A stretch of DNA of 64,000 nucleotides from Streptomyces sp. 1331.2 (GTDB lineage Bacteria; Actinomycetota; Actinomycetes; Streptomycetales; Streptomycetaceae). The DNA is taken from the NCBI RefSeq assembly GCF_900199205.1, contig NZ_OBMJ01000001.1, positions 806,001 through 870,000 of the forward strand, given 5' to 3'. Position numbers and translations under genes: made by a program. A model generated the notes under the pieces. The model had not been told where the DNA came from. It saw nothing but the letters and a program-made list of their open reading frames with translations, and made no database searches. Below, in pieces: positions 1 through 8,063 of this stretch. The stretch's first letter is position 1. Each line of letters starts with the position of its first letter.

Positions 1-421
1 AGCTGTGGATCCGGTCCCAGCCCGCGCACGGGGTGTCGACCAGCCGGGGGTAGACCCGGCCCTGGTAGCGGCAGTAGGGGAAGAACACCGCCTCGATCTG
101 GATCACCACCCGGCCGGCCCGGTTGGTGCGGGTGGGGCTCTGGGCGGGGCTGAGCAGGCTCTTCGAGCGGGAGTCGGCGGGGAACAGCTGGGCCGTGCGG
201 CCGCTGAACGGGTCCCAGACCAGGTGCGGCGCGTCGCCGGCGCCGGCGCCGGTGAAGTAGCTCACCAGGTCCTCGTAGGGGCACCAGTCCTGGGGCGCGG
301 CGGCGGTGGCGTTGCGGTCCCAGGTGATGTGCGCGATGGCCTTCGGCGGGTACTGCTGGTCGGTCGGCGCGTGGTCGCCGAGGTCGTGGATCTCGGCACC
401 GGGAAGCCACAGTTCGGGCAT
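1..421 (-). CDS. Amidase-2/PGRP-like protein, N-terminal part (runs off left edge)
   Basis: The gene starts at ATG 421 behind a good ribosome site (GGAGGAG, 8 nt away) and continues past base 1, so about 140 residues are visible. The segment KAIAHITWDRN, the later PHLVWDPFSGRTAQLFP and the NRAGRVVIQIEA stretch resemble the first zinc-ligand strand, the substrate-groove hairpin and the core strand of the type-2 amidase/PGRP fold. That suggests peptidoglycan amide cleavage or binding. No signal peptide is seen at this start, which is unusual for a secreted amidase; phage-lysin-like or intracellular roles are possible. Zinc ligands further on lie outside the window, so catalysis cannot be judged. 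Confidence 0.6.
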   Translation of the reverse strand, partial: MPELWLPGAEIHDLGDHAPTDQQYPPKAIAHITWDRNATAAAPQDWCPYEDLVSYFTGAGAGDAPHLVWDPFSGRTAQLFPADSRSKSLLSPAQSPTRTNRAGRVVIQIEAVFFPYCRYQGRVYPRLVDTPCAGWDRIHS

Positions 422-650
422 TGCGGTCTCCTCCGAACGGCAAGAGGGCATCACTTCCGGTATCGGCAGGTCCGGGCGCCGGATTGACTGCCGGACCGCC
501 CCCGGAACGCGACGCGCCGCGGTGAACCACCCGTAACCGCCCGGCCGTTCGACCCTGCGAGGGGGATTCGTCCTCGCGTGCGAACCGGCTGCCCGCACTG
601 GGCCGGGCGGGCGGGCGGAGGGGGCGCATTCCACCCCGCCGGGGGCCCGC

Positions 651-665
651 TGTCAATCGTTGACA
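651..665. promoter_or_regulatory. 15-bp perfect palindrome TGTCAATCGTTGACA
   Basis: Perfect inverted repeat TGTCAA-N3-TTGACA, 133 bp upstream of the DUF6271 start; its right half doubles as a consensus-like -35 (TTGACA). It is most simply an operator for an unidentified dimeric repressor covering the promoter. It lies only 5 bp from the DasR-like site at 671. Confidence 0.5.
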
Positions 666-670
666 TCAAA

Positions 671-686
671 AGTGGTCTAGTCCACC
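671..686. promoter_or_regulatory. DasR-responsive element (dre)-like site
   Basis: AGTGGTCTAGTCCACC matches the Streptomyces dre consensus A(C/G)TGGTCTAGACCA(C/G)T at 14 of 16 positions, including the TGGTCTAG core. DasR is the GntR-family repressor of N-acetylglucosamine and chitin genes. The site sits 112-127 bp upstream of the DUF6271 ATG, just downstream of a TTGACA hexamer, where DasR sites commonly block transcription. It could also act on the divergent gene starting at 421. Confidence 0.5.
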
Positions 687-797
687 GTGGTCCGGCGGGC
701 CGGTCGAGGCCCGCACCAGGGGTGCCGGCGCGCCTGCGAGCAGGCTCAACTCGCCACGGTGGCACCACATCTGACGATTCGATGGAGAACCGGAACC

Positions 798-2144
798 ATG
801 CAGAGAGTCTGCCTCGCGCTGCCCACCATGCGGCCCTGCCCCGAGACCATCGCGGAACTCGCCGAGGAGGCGGCCTACGCCGTCGCGACCTTCGGGGTCG
901 AGGTGCACCTCCTCGTCCTCGACACCACCGACGCCGCCGAGTTCGCGCAGAACGCGGCCGCCGTGGCCGCGTTGGAGCCCACCCCCGGCGTGGTCGTCCA
1001 CCACCTCGGCGAGGCGCAGCAGCGGAAGTTCCTGCGCCGGGTGGCCGAGCGCTCCGGCGCCGCCGACCCCGAGCTGCTGCTCGACCTGATGCTCCCGCGG
1101 GCCGTCGCGTACGGCTCCTGCGTCAACCGGCTCTTCCTGGCCGCGGCCGCCCTGGGCTGCACCTCGGCACACCTGCGCAACGACGACGCCGACTTCCAGG
1201 TCGTCGACGGCCGGAAGGTCTTCCCGATCCACCACGAGCTGCTCTCGGTCGGCCGACCGGCCGGCGAGGCGGTGGCCGGGGTGTCCCGCTCCGCGCTCGA
1301 CCCGGCCGACGCGGACAAGCCGGTGATGCTGGTCAGCGGCTCCTTCATCGGCGAACTCTGCGTGGACATCAGCGAGATCCACGCGTTGGACCCGGCCGTC
1401 TACCGCGAGGTGGTGCGCCTGTGGGCCCCGCCGGTGTGGTCGGAGGAGGAGAAGGACGCGATGGTGGACGTCTCCTTCAAGGGCGCCGGCTCCGAGCCGT
1501 TCGGGGCCGACGACTCCGTCCTCAGCGTGCCCGACATCTGGGACGTCTACATGTGCAACACCGCCCTGGACCACCGGGCCTACGAGGCGCTTCCGCTGCT
1601 GCCCTCGACCGAGACCATCGGCAGCGACTACGCCTTGCTGCACGCCCTGGTCCACGCCCGGCTGCCCGGCGTCACCCACAACCGCCACATCGTCAACTAC
1701 TACACGCCCGAGCGTCGCACCGGCGCCGGGTTCGTCTCCTACCAGCTGCGGTTCGTCAAGTTCCTGCTCTCGATGCTGTACCTGTACCCGGTCTACGGCG
1801 GGATGATCGACCTCGGCCGCGCACTGCTGGACGAGCGGCACGGCCTGCGGGTCGAGCCGCTCCTCGACCTGGTGCGCGGCAGCGTCGACCGGGACCGGTC
1901 CGGGAACGAGCACTGCCTGGACGTCCTGGACCGCTGCTACCGCAAGCTGGGCGGCAAGTACGCCGAGCTCGCCGACGTGGTGGCCGGGCGGCGGCAGCAG
2001 CTCCTGGACGAGGCGCGGGCGGACGCCGAGCGGTGGGCGGTGCTGATCGAGGCCTGGGCGGCGCTGGTGGCCGCCGCCCGCGCCGAGGGGATCGGCCCCC
2101 GCGCGGCGGGCAGCGAGCCCCGGGCGGAGGGGCCGGGCGCGTGA
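798..2144 (+). CDS. DUF6271 family protein, glycosyltransferase-A-like
   Basis: 448 residues. It resembles the actinobacterial DUF6271 family, whose function I do not know. The N-terminus has the layout of a family-2 glycosyltransferase: a strand CLALPTMRPCPETI (res 5-18), a second strand VEVHLLVLDTTD (34-45), and after a helix containing the invariant-looking CVNR, an acidic NDDAD motif (128-132) placed like the metal-binding DxD. A glycosyltransferase role is my inference. Start ATG 798 follows a GGAGA-rich leader; upstream in-frame codons lie in the operator region. The stop overlaps the next gene by 4 bp (GTGA), so translation of the GNAT gene is probably coupled. The promoter carries a palindrome and a dre-like site. 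Confidence 0.75.
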   Translation: MQRVCLALPTMRPCPETIAELAEEAAYAVATFGVEVHLLVLDTTDAAEFAQNAAAVAALEPTPGVVVHHLGEAQQRKFLRRVAERSGAADPELLLDLMLPRAVAYGSCVNRLFLAAAALGCTSAHLRNDDADFQVVDGRKVFPIHHELLSVGRPAGEAVAGVSRSALDPADADKPVMLVSGSFIGELCVDISEIHALDPAVYREVVRLWAPPVWSEEEKDAMVDVSFKGAGSEPFGADDSVLSVPDIWDVYMCNTALDHRAYEALPLLPSTETIGSDYALLHALVHARLPGVTHNRHIVNYYTPERRTGAGFVSYQLRFVKFLLSMLYLYPVYGGMIDLGRALLDERHGLRVEPLLDLVRGSVDRDRSGNEHCLDVLDRCYRKLGGKYAELADVVAGRRQQLLDEARADAERWAVLIEAWAALVAAARAEGIGPRAAGSEPRAEGPGA

Positions 2145-2638
2145 GCGAGGAGCTCAGGATCCGCCTGCTGGACGAGCAGGACTGGGACTCCGTCGTCGCC
2201 CTGGAGCACGCCGCCTACGCGGCCGACGGCCTCTCCGAGGGCCGGGAGGCGCTGCAGTCACGCGCCCGCAGCTCGCCGGACACCTGTTTCGTGCTGGAGC
2301 GGCACGGCACCGTCGTCGGCTACCTGCTGAGCCTGCCGTACCCGCCGCTGCGCTGCCCGGACCTCGGCCAGCCGGAGGAGACGGTGCACCGGTCGGCCAA
2401 CCTGCACGTGCACGACCTGGTGATCGCCGAGGAGTTACGCGGCCGGGAGGTCGCGCTGGGGTTCATCCGGCACTTCCGGGAGCAGGCGGGCGAGCAGGGC
2501 TTCGAGCGGATTTCGATGGTCGCGGTGCGCGGGGCGGACATCCTGCTGCGGCTGCTGGGCTACCGGGCGCACCGGGAGGTGGCGGTGCCGGCGTGCTACG
2601 GGCGGCGCGCGGTGTACATGTCCATGCCGGTGGGGTGA
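2141..2638 (+). CDS. GNAT family N-acetyltransferase with a TTA codon
   Basis: 165 residues. The central LHVHDLVIAEELRGREVALG segment is the GNAT beta4-loop-helix (motif A) with a degenerate acetyl-CoA pyrophosphate loop, and FERISMVAVRGADILLRLLGY is the following strand-helix unit. The acceptor is unknown; coupling to the DUF6271 gene suggests both act on the same molecule. The start is GTG 2141, overlapping the preceding stop. Codon 99 (2435-2437) is TTA, the rare leucine codon read by the bldA tRNA in streptomycetes, so full-length protein would be expected mainly during development or secondary metabolism. Confidence 0.8.
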   Translation: MSEELRIRLLDEQDWDSVVALEHAAYAADGLSEGREALQSRARSSPDTCFVLERHGTVVGYLLSLPYPPLRCPDLGQPEETVHRSANLHVHDLVIAEELRGREVALGFIRHFREQAGEQGFERISMVAVRGADILLRLLGYRAHREVAVPACYGRRAVYMSMPVG

Positions 2639-2772
2639 CCACGGCCCCGGCTCTGTCCGGGAGAGGTTGCAGTTGCGTCTCCGTTCCGTGTCGGCGGGGT
2701 TCGGCGGGGGTACGAAGTATCCCTCCGTCCGGGATCGTGGAGGCAACGACTCGTGCGGCAAGGGGAGTTGCC

Positions 2773-3870
2773 ATGGGGGACGGTCGCGGGATGGTGCCCG
2801 AGGTCGTGGAGGCGCTGCTGGGCGGCGGGCCGCACCGGGCGGTGGCGGACGTGGTGCGGGCGCGGCTGCGGATGGTGCCGGAGGGGGCGCGGGCGCTGAC
2901 GCAGGCCGAGGCGGGCCCGCAGGACGTCCGGGCGCGGGCCCAGTTGACCGCCGCCGTCGCCCAACTGCTCGCCGCCGACGAGGCGTTCGCGCAGTACCTG
3001 GCCACCACCGCGCTGGGGCGGCCCGCCGATCCGCCGACGGTCCACCTGCGGGCAGAGCCGCCCAGCACCATCCAGTTGCGCACCGGCCCGCCGTCCGCGC
3101 CGGCACCGTCCGAAGAGCCGCGGTCCACGAAGTCGCAGTCCGCCCAGCGGCCGGCGGGCCCGACGACCGTCCAGCTGCGGGTCGGCCCGGTCGACGCCCG
3201 GGCCCGGGCGCTGGCGGCCCGGCGGGGCAGCGCCGGGATCGTGGTGGCGCTGGTCCTGGTCCTGATCGCCGCGCTGGTGGCCGTCGCCGTCCACCTGGGC
3301 TCGCGGCCGCTGATGAAGCCGGGCGGGCCCGGTCTGGCGCACGCCGCGCAGCCGCTCGGTGACCCCGCGGTGGCGCAGGGCGTGCTGCCCGACGCGCGGG
3401 CGATGCCGGGCGGCTGGCAGGTGCAGAGCGGGCCGGAGTCGGGGACGGGCAGCTCCGGTTCGGTGCCGTGCCTGCTGCCGGACGCCTGCGAGCGGCAACT
3501 CGCCTACGCCACCGTGACCTTCGGCGCCGCCCCGGTGCAGACCGTACGGTTCACCGCGGTGACCTTCGCCTCCCCCGACGCGGCCGCCCAGGCCTTCGAC
3601 ACCACGCGCGACCGCACCGCCGGGGAGGACTCGGGCGCCGTGGCCCTGCCCTCGATCGGCGACCAGAGCGCCGTCCGCACCCGGGGTTCCTCCTCGGCGG
3701 TGGCCCTGGTCCGGGTCGGCGGCGTGCTGCTCCTGGTGCACGACGACGGGCTCGGCGCCGCCGTCACCGCGCCCGGGCTCACCGCTTTCGCCCGGCTGCT
3801 CGCCGACCGCGCCCGGCAGGCCCAGGACGGCCGCACCCCCGACGCCACCGCGTCTTCCTCTACAGCCTGA
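2773..3870 (+). CDS. Single-TM protein with extracytoplasmic C-terminal domain
   Basis: 365 residues, family not recognised. A helical N-terminal domain (about res 5-85) is followed by a proline-rich linker carrying three copies of a T(V/I)(H/Q)LR-x-(E/G)P motif, one hydrophobic helix (GIVVALVLVLIAALVAVAV, about res 155-173), then an external domain with a Cys pair (CLLPDAC) that looks like a PknH/lipoprotein-type sensor fold. The topology is N-in, C-out. ATG 2773 is chosen for the AGGGGAG ribosome site 6 nt upstream. It may be a cell-surface sensor or anchor; no enzymatic motif is visible. Confidence 0.7.
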   Translation: MGDGRGMVPEVVEALLGGGPHRAVADVVRARLRMVPEGARALTQAEAGPQDVRARAQLTAAVAQLLAADEAFAQYLATTALGRPADPPTVHLRAEPPSTIQLRTGPPSAPAPSEEPRSTKSQSAQRPAGPTTVQLRVGPVDARARALAARRGSAGIVVALVLVLIAALVAVAVHLGSRPLMKPGGPGLAHAAQPLGDPAVAQGVLPDARAMPGGWQVQSGPESGTGSSGSVPCLLPDACERQLAYATVTFGAAPVQTVRFTAVTFASPDAAAQAFDTTRDRTAGEDSGAVALPSIGDQSAVRTRGSSSAVALVRVGGVLLLVHDDGLGAAVTAPGLTAFARLLADRARQAQDGRTPDATASSSTA

Positions 3871-3873
3871 CGG

Positions 3874-4521
3874 TCAGGGCCTGTTGAGGTAGGCGAGGAC
3901 CGCCAGCACCCGCCGGTTGCCGTTCTCGTCCTCGGTGAGTCCGAGCTTGCCGAACATCGAGGTGGTGTACTTGCTGATCGCGCTGTCGCTGAGGAACAGC
4001 CGCTGCGCGATGGCCTGGTTGGACAGCCCCTCGGCCATCAGGGCGAGCACCTCCGACTCGCGCTCGGTGAGCCGGTCGAGCCGCCGGTTCGAGGGGGCGG
4101 AGGAGACCAGTGCGGCGATGACGGCCGGGTCCATGGCCGTCCCGCCCCTGGCGACCCGCTCCAGGGCGTCGACGAACTGCTCGCCGTCGAACACGCTCTC
4201 CTTGAGGAAGTAGCCGATGCCACCCGCGCCGTCGGCCAGCAGCTCGCGGGCGTACAGCTGTTCCACGTGCTGGGAGAGGATCAGCACCGGCAGCCCGGGC
4301 ACCTCACGGCGGGCGGCAAGGGCGGCCTGCAGGCCCTCGTCGGACTGGGTCGGCGGCATCCGGACGTCGACGACGGCGGCGTCCGGGCGGTGGGTCAGCA
4401 GGGCGTGCAGGGTCTCGGGGCCGGTGGCCGCCGTGGCGACCACCTCGTGCCCGTAGGCCTCCAGCAGGTGGACCATGCCGTCCCGGAGCAGGTAGAGGTC
4501 TTCGGCTACGACGATTCGCAT
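3874..4521 (-). CDS. NarL/LuxR-type two-component response regulator
   Basis: 215 residues. The receiver domain (about res 1-120) has the acidic pocket near its N-terminus (AED), the phospho-acceptor Asp in AAVVDVRMPP and a conserved Lys in FLKES. A C-terminal LuxR helix-turn-helix (LTERESEVLALMAEGLSNQAI...) binds DNA. The start at ATG 4521 lies inside the kinase gene, with a 16-bp overlap, so the two are co-translated. It is the cognate partner of the kinase at 4506-5768; the target genes are unknown. Confidence 0.92.
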   Translation of the reverse strand: MRIVVAEDLYLLRDGMVHLLEAYGHEVVATAATGPETLHALLTHRPDAAVVDVRMPPTQSDEGLQAALAARREVPGLPVLILSQHVEQLYARELLADGAGGIGYFLKESVFDGEQFVDALERVARGGTAMDPAVIAALVSSAPSNRRLDRLTERESEVLALMAEGLSNQAIAQRLFLSDSAISKYTTSMFGKLGLTEDENGNRRVLAVLAYLNRP

Positions 4522-5768
4522 GGCACCATCATCGTCGCTCGGGTCGGTCCGCCCTCCGGGCTGGTGATCTCCAGCGTGCCGTCGAACACCGCGAGTCGGC
4601 GGCGCAGGCCGGCGAGTCCGCCCTCGTTGCCGATCACCACCGCGCCGCGGCCGTCGTCCTCGACGTCCACGACGATGCCGGTCCCGCTGTGGCCGATGGT
4701 GATCCGCACGCTGGTCGCCCGGGCGTGCTTGGTCGCGTTGGCGAGCAGTTCGGCGACGCCGAAGTACACGGCGGACTCGATCGGCGGCTCCAGGCGGAAC
4801 TGCCGGTCGGCGGTGACGGTCACGTCGAGCGGGCTGTTCAGGGCGAGCGCGTGGACGGCGTCCACCAATCCGCGCTCGGTCAGCACCGGCGGGTTGATCC
4901 CCCGTACCAGGTCCCGCAGTTCGGACAGCGAGCCGGCGGCGCCGGCCCGCGCCGCCCGCATCAGGGCCCTGGCCCGCTCCGGGTCGGTGTCCATCAGCTT
5001 CTCCGCCGTGGCCAGCGAGAGCCCGAGCGCGACCAGGCCGGCCTGCGCGCCGTCGTGCAGGTCGCGTTCGATCCGGCGGATCTCGGCGGCCTGGGCGACC
5101 GTCACGTCCGCGCGCTGGGCGGTCAGCTCGTCCACCCGCTCGGCCAGCAGCATGGCGTGCGAGGGGCCGAGGAAGCGGACGGCCACCGGCTCCAGCAGCC
5201 GCCAGGCGTACGGGGCGCAGGCGACGGCCGCGATCGCGGCCAGCGCGCCGAGGAGGCGGGCGACGGGCTCCGGCCCGGCCAGTGCGAGGACCGCCGCGGC
5301 CAGCGCGGCCGGCGGCACGGCCGCGACCAGGCCGGCCGTGAACGGCACGAGCACGGCGAAGCGCAGGTCGCGCCAGGTGGCCGGGTCGCCCCACCGGGTC
5401 CGCCAGGCCTGGTCCAGCTCGGCGTCCCGGCGGGTGCGCTCGTAGGAGTGCCCGTTCCACCAGTAGCCGGTGGACATCCGGGTGAGCGGCCGGGGCTCGC
5501 GGTAGCCGGCCGGGACGGCCGTGCCGGTCCACCGCTCGACCAGGAAGCGGACGGCCCGGCAGACCGGGCGGGCCAGGGCGAGCGTGCCGGCGCCCACCAC
5601 GACCGCCGGCAGCAGCCACGACCACGGGTTGGCCGGCCCCCAGTCGATCCCCAGCGCCACGGCGCCGACCCACACCGCCGGGATCAGCAGGGTGACCGCC
5701 GCCACCGCGCACGCCCGGACGAACCCCACCCCGGCGCGTACGCCCCAGGCAGCCGATCGTCTGATCAT
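4506..5768 (-). CDS. Membrane sensor histidine kinase (HisKA_3 type)
   Basis: 420 residues. Hydrophobic segments at about res 16-40 and 50-68 and another pair at about 137-185 suggest four membrane helices. The dimerisation/phospho-acceptor helix contains RDLHDGAQ with His238, typical of NarX/DesK-like kinases, followed by an ATPase domain with N-box and G-box residues (VEDDGRG, GGLAGLRRR). ATG 5768 has GAGGAG upstream. The gene overlaps its response regulator. The sensed signal cannot be deduced; the short loop after the second helix pair has no known sensor domain. Confidence 0.92.
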   Translation of the reverse strand: MIRRSAAWGVRAGVGFVRACAVAAVTLLIPAVWVGAVALGIDWGPANPWSWLLPAVVVGAGTLALARPVCRAVRFLVERWTGTAVPAGYREPRPLTRMSTGYWWNGHSYERTRRDAELDQAWRTRWGDPATWRDLRFAVLVPFTAGLVAAVPPAALAAAVLALAGPEPVARLLGALAAIAAVACAPYAWRLLEPVAVRFLGPSHAMLLAERVDELTAQRADVTVAQAAEIRRIERDLHDGAQAGLVALGLSLATAEKLMDTDPERARALMRAARAGAAGSLSELRDLVRGINPPVLTERGLVDAVHALALNSPLDVTVTADRQFRLEPPIESAVYFGVAELLANATKHARATSVRITIGHSGTGIVVDVEDDGRGAVVIGNEGGLAGLRRRLAVFDGTLEITSPEGGPTRATMMVPCESS

Positions 5769-6005
5769 CCCCGCTCCTCGACCTCCGTCCGATGCCCCCA
5801 CTCTGCACCAGCGTCGGCCCGCCGAGGCCCTGGTCAGCGCGGAAGTGTGGCCCGCCCCACCCCTCCGTGGGCCCAGGCCCCGCACCCGTGCCCCGGCCGT
5901 GCCGACGGTCGGGCTGTCGCCCGAATGCGTGTATCGCTCTCTTGACTGGCGTCACCAACACGCCATACTGGCCTCACTCCCCGCTCGCACGACGAGGTGC
6001 CGCCC

Positions 6006-8063
6006 ATGGAGCTCTCCCCCTCGGCGCACGTGGACACGTTCTGCCGAGACCACCTCCCACCCTTCGAGCAGTGGCCAGAACTCCTCTTCGAACTACCGGA
6101 GTTGGCCTATCCCGACCGCCTGAACTGCGCCGCCGCCCTGCTCGACGACACCATCGCCAGACTCGGACCGGACCGCCGCTGCCTGGTCACCCCCACCGAA
6201 CAGTGGTCGTACGGCCGGCTGCGCGACCAGGCCGACCGGATCGCCCGCCTGCTGACCGAGGACCTCGGCCTCGCCACCGGCAACCGGGTCCTGCTGCGCG
6301 GCCCCAACACCCCCTGGCTGGCGGCCTGTTGGCTCGGCGTGCTGAAAGCCGGCGGGGTGGTCGTCACCACCGTGCCGCTGCTGCGCGCCGCCGAACTGAC
6401 CGCGCTGCACGGCATCGCGCAACCCGTCCTCGCCCTGTGCGACCACCGCTACCTGGACGAGCTGCACCGGGCCGCCACCCCGGGCCTGCGCGTCCTCGCG
6501 TACGGCGGCAGCGGACCCGACGACCTCACCACCCGCTGCGCCGCCAAGGCCCCCGGCTTCACCGCCGTCCCGACCGCCGCCGACGACGTCGCCCTGATCG
6601 CCTTCACCTCCGGCACCACCGGCCGCCCCAAGGCCACCCTGCACTTCCACCGCGACGTGCTCGCCAACGCCGACACCTTCTCCCGCCACCTGCTCAGCCC
6701 CACCCCCGACGACCTCTTCGCCGGCACCCCGCCGCTCGGCTTCACCTTCGGCCTCGGCGGCCTGCTGGTCTTCCCGCTGCGGGCCGGCGCCGCCGGACTG
6801 CTGCTGGAGCAGGCCACGCCCGAGCAGCTGGCCGAACAGGTCCGCCGGAACCGGGTGAGCGTCCTGTTCACCGCGCCGACGGCCTACCGGGCGATCCTGA
6901 CCGCCGGACTGGCCGACCGGCTGGCCGGGGTGCGGCGCTGCGTCTCGGCCGGCGAGCCGCTGCCCGCGGCCGTCTGGCAGGCCTTCCACGCGGCCACCGG
7001 ACAGCGGCTGATCGACGGCATCGGCGCCACCGAGCTGCTGCACGTGTTCATCTCGGCCGCCGACCAGGACATCCGCCCCGGCTCCACCGGCAAGCCCGTG
7101 CCCGGCTACCGCGCCGCGATACTGGACGGCCGGGGCCGCCCGGTGCCGGACGGCGAGCCCGGACTGCTCGCCGTCAAGGGCCCGACCGGCTGCCGCTACC
7201 TGGGCGACGAGCGCCAGCTCGACTACGTCCGGGACGGCTGGAACCTCACCGGGGACACCTACGTCCGCGACCGGGACGGCTACTTCTGGTACCAGGCACG
7301 CAACGACGACATGATCGTCTCGTCCGGCTACAACATCGCCGGGCCCGAGGTGGAGCAGGCGCTCGCGGCCCACCCCGACGTGGCCGACTGCGCGGTGGTC
7401 GGCGCGCCGGACGAGCGGCGCGGCTCGGTGGTCAAGGCGTACGTGGTGCTGCGCGCGGGCGTGCCGGCCGGGCCCGGCACGGTCCGCGCCCTCCAGGACC
7501 ACGTCAAGCGCACCATCGCGCCGTACAAGTACCCGCGGATCGTCGAGTTCGTCGCCGAGCTGCCGCGCACCGCGACCGGCAAGCTGCACCGCGCCGAACT
7601 GCGGCGACGGGCCTCGCCGGCACCGGCACCGGCACCGGCCCCGGCCCCGGCCCCGGCCAGCGTGACGATCGAGCGCCGGGTCGAGTGGTCGGACACCGAC
7701 GCGGCCGGGCACTACCACTTCTCCGCCGTGCAGCGCTGGGCCGAGGCGGCGGAGGCCGCGCTGCTGCGCCGGCTCGGGCTGGCGGAACTGTTCGGGCGGA
7801 TCCCCCGAGTGCACTTCGAGGCCGACTTCCGCGAACGGCTCTGGTTCGGGGACGTGGTCCGCACCGAGCTGCGGGTGATCCGGGTCGGCGGCTCCTCGCT
7901 GCACTACTCCTTCGAGGTGCACGGCCCGCAGGGGCCGGCCGCCAGCGGGCGGATGTCGGTGGTGCACGCCGCGCCGCACACCAAGGGCGCCGAGCCGTGG
8001 CCCGCGCAGGTGCGCCGGGCGCTGAGCGAGGCCGGGCCGCAGCAGCCGGAGGTGCTGGGATGA
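6006..8063 (+). CDS. Aryl-CoA ligase fused to a hot-dog thioesterase
   Basis: 685 residues. Residues 1-535 form an acyl-CoA synthetase of the benzoate/2-aminobenzoate-CoA ligase group: FTSGTTGRPK (about 198-207) is the P-loop, GATELL the A5 motif, and TATGKLHR carries the C-terminal catalytic Lys. A (PA)n linker (about 538-551) joins a 4-hydroxybenzoyl-CoA-thioesterase-like domain (VEWSDTDAAGHYHF). First gene of the aromatic operon, it probably puts CoA on salicylate or anthranilate, while the fused domain removes it after hydroxylation. The start is ATG 6006 with GAGGTG 7 nt upstream; GTG 5997 is an alternative. It overlaps the next gene by 4 bp. Confidence 0.85.
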   Translation: MELSPSAHVDTFCRDHLPPFEQWPELLFELPELAYPDRLNCAAALLDDTIARLGPDRRCLVTPTEQWSYGRLRDQADRIARLLTEDLGLATGNRVLLRGPNTPWLAACWLGVLKAGGVVVTTVPLLRAAELTALHGIAQPVLALCDHRYLDELHRAATPGLRVLAYGGSGPDDLTTRCAAKAPGFTAVPTAADDVALIAFTSGTTGRPKATLHFHRDVLANADTFSRHLLSPTPDDLFAGTPPLGFTFGLGGLLVFPLRAGAAGLLLEQATPEQLAEQVRRNRVSVLFTAPTAYRAILTAGLADRLAGVRRCVSAGEPLPAAVWQAFHAATGQRLIDGIGATELLHVFISAADQDIRPGSTGKPVPGYRAAILDGRGRPVPDGEPGLLAVKGPTGCRYLGDERQLDYVRDGWNLTGDTYVRDRDGYFWYQARNDDMIVSSGYNIAGPEVEQALAAHPDVADCAVVGAPDERRGSVVKAYVVLRAGVPAGPGTVRALQDHVKRTIAPYKYPRIVEFVAELPRTATGKLHRAELRRRASPAPAPAPAPAPAPASVTIERRVEWSDTDAAGHYHFSAVQRWAEAAEAALLRRLGLAELFGRIPRVHFEADFRERLWFGDVVRTELRVIRVGGSSLHYSFEVHGPQGPAASGRMSVVHAAPHTKGAEPWPAQVRRALSEAGPQQPEVLG

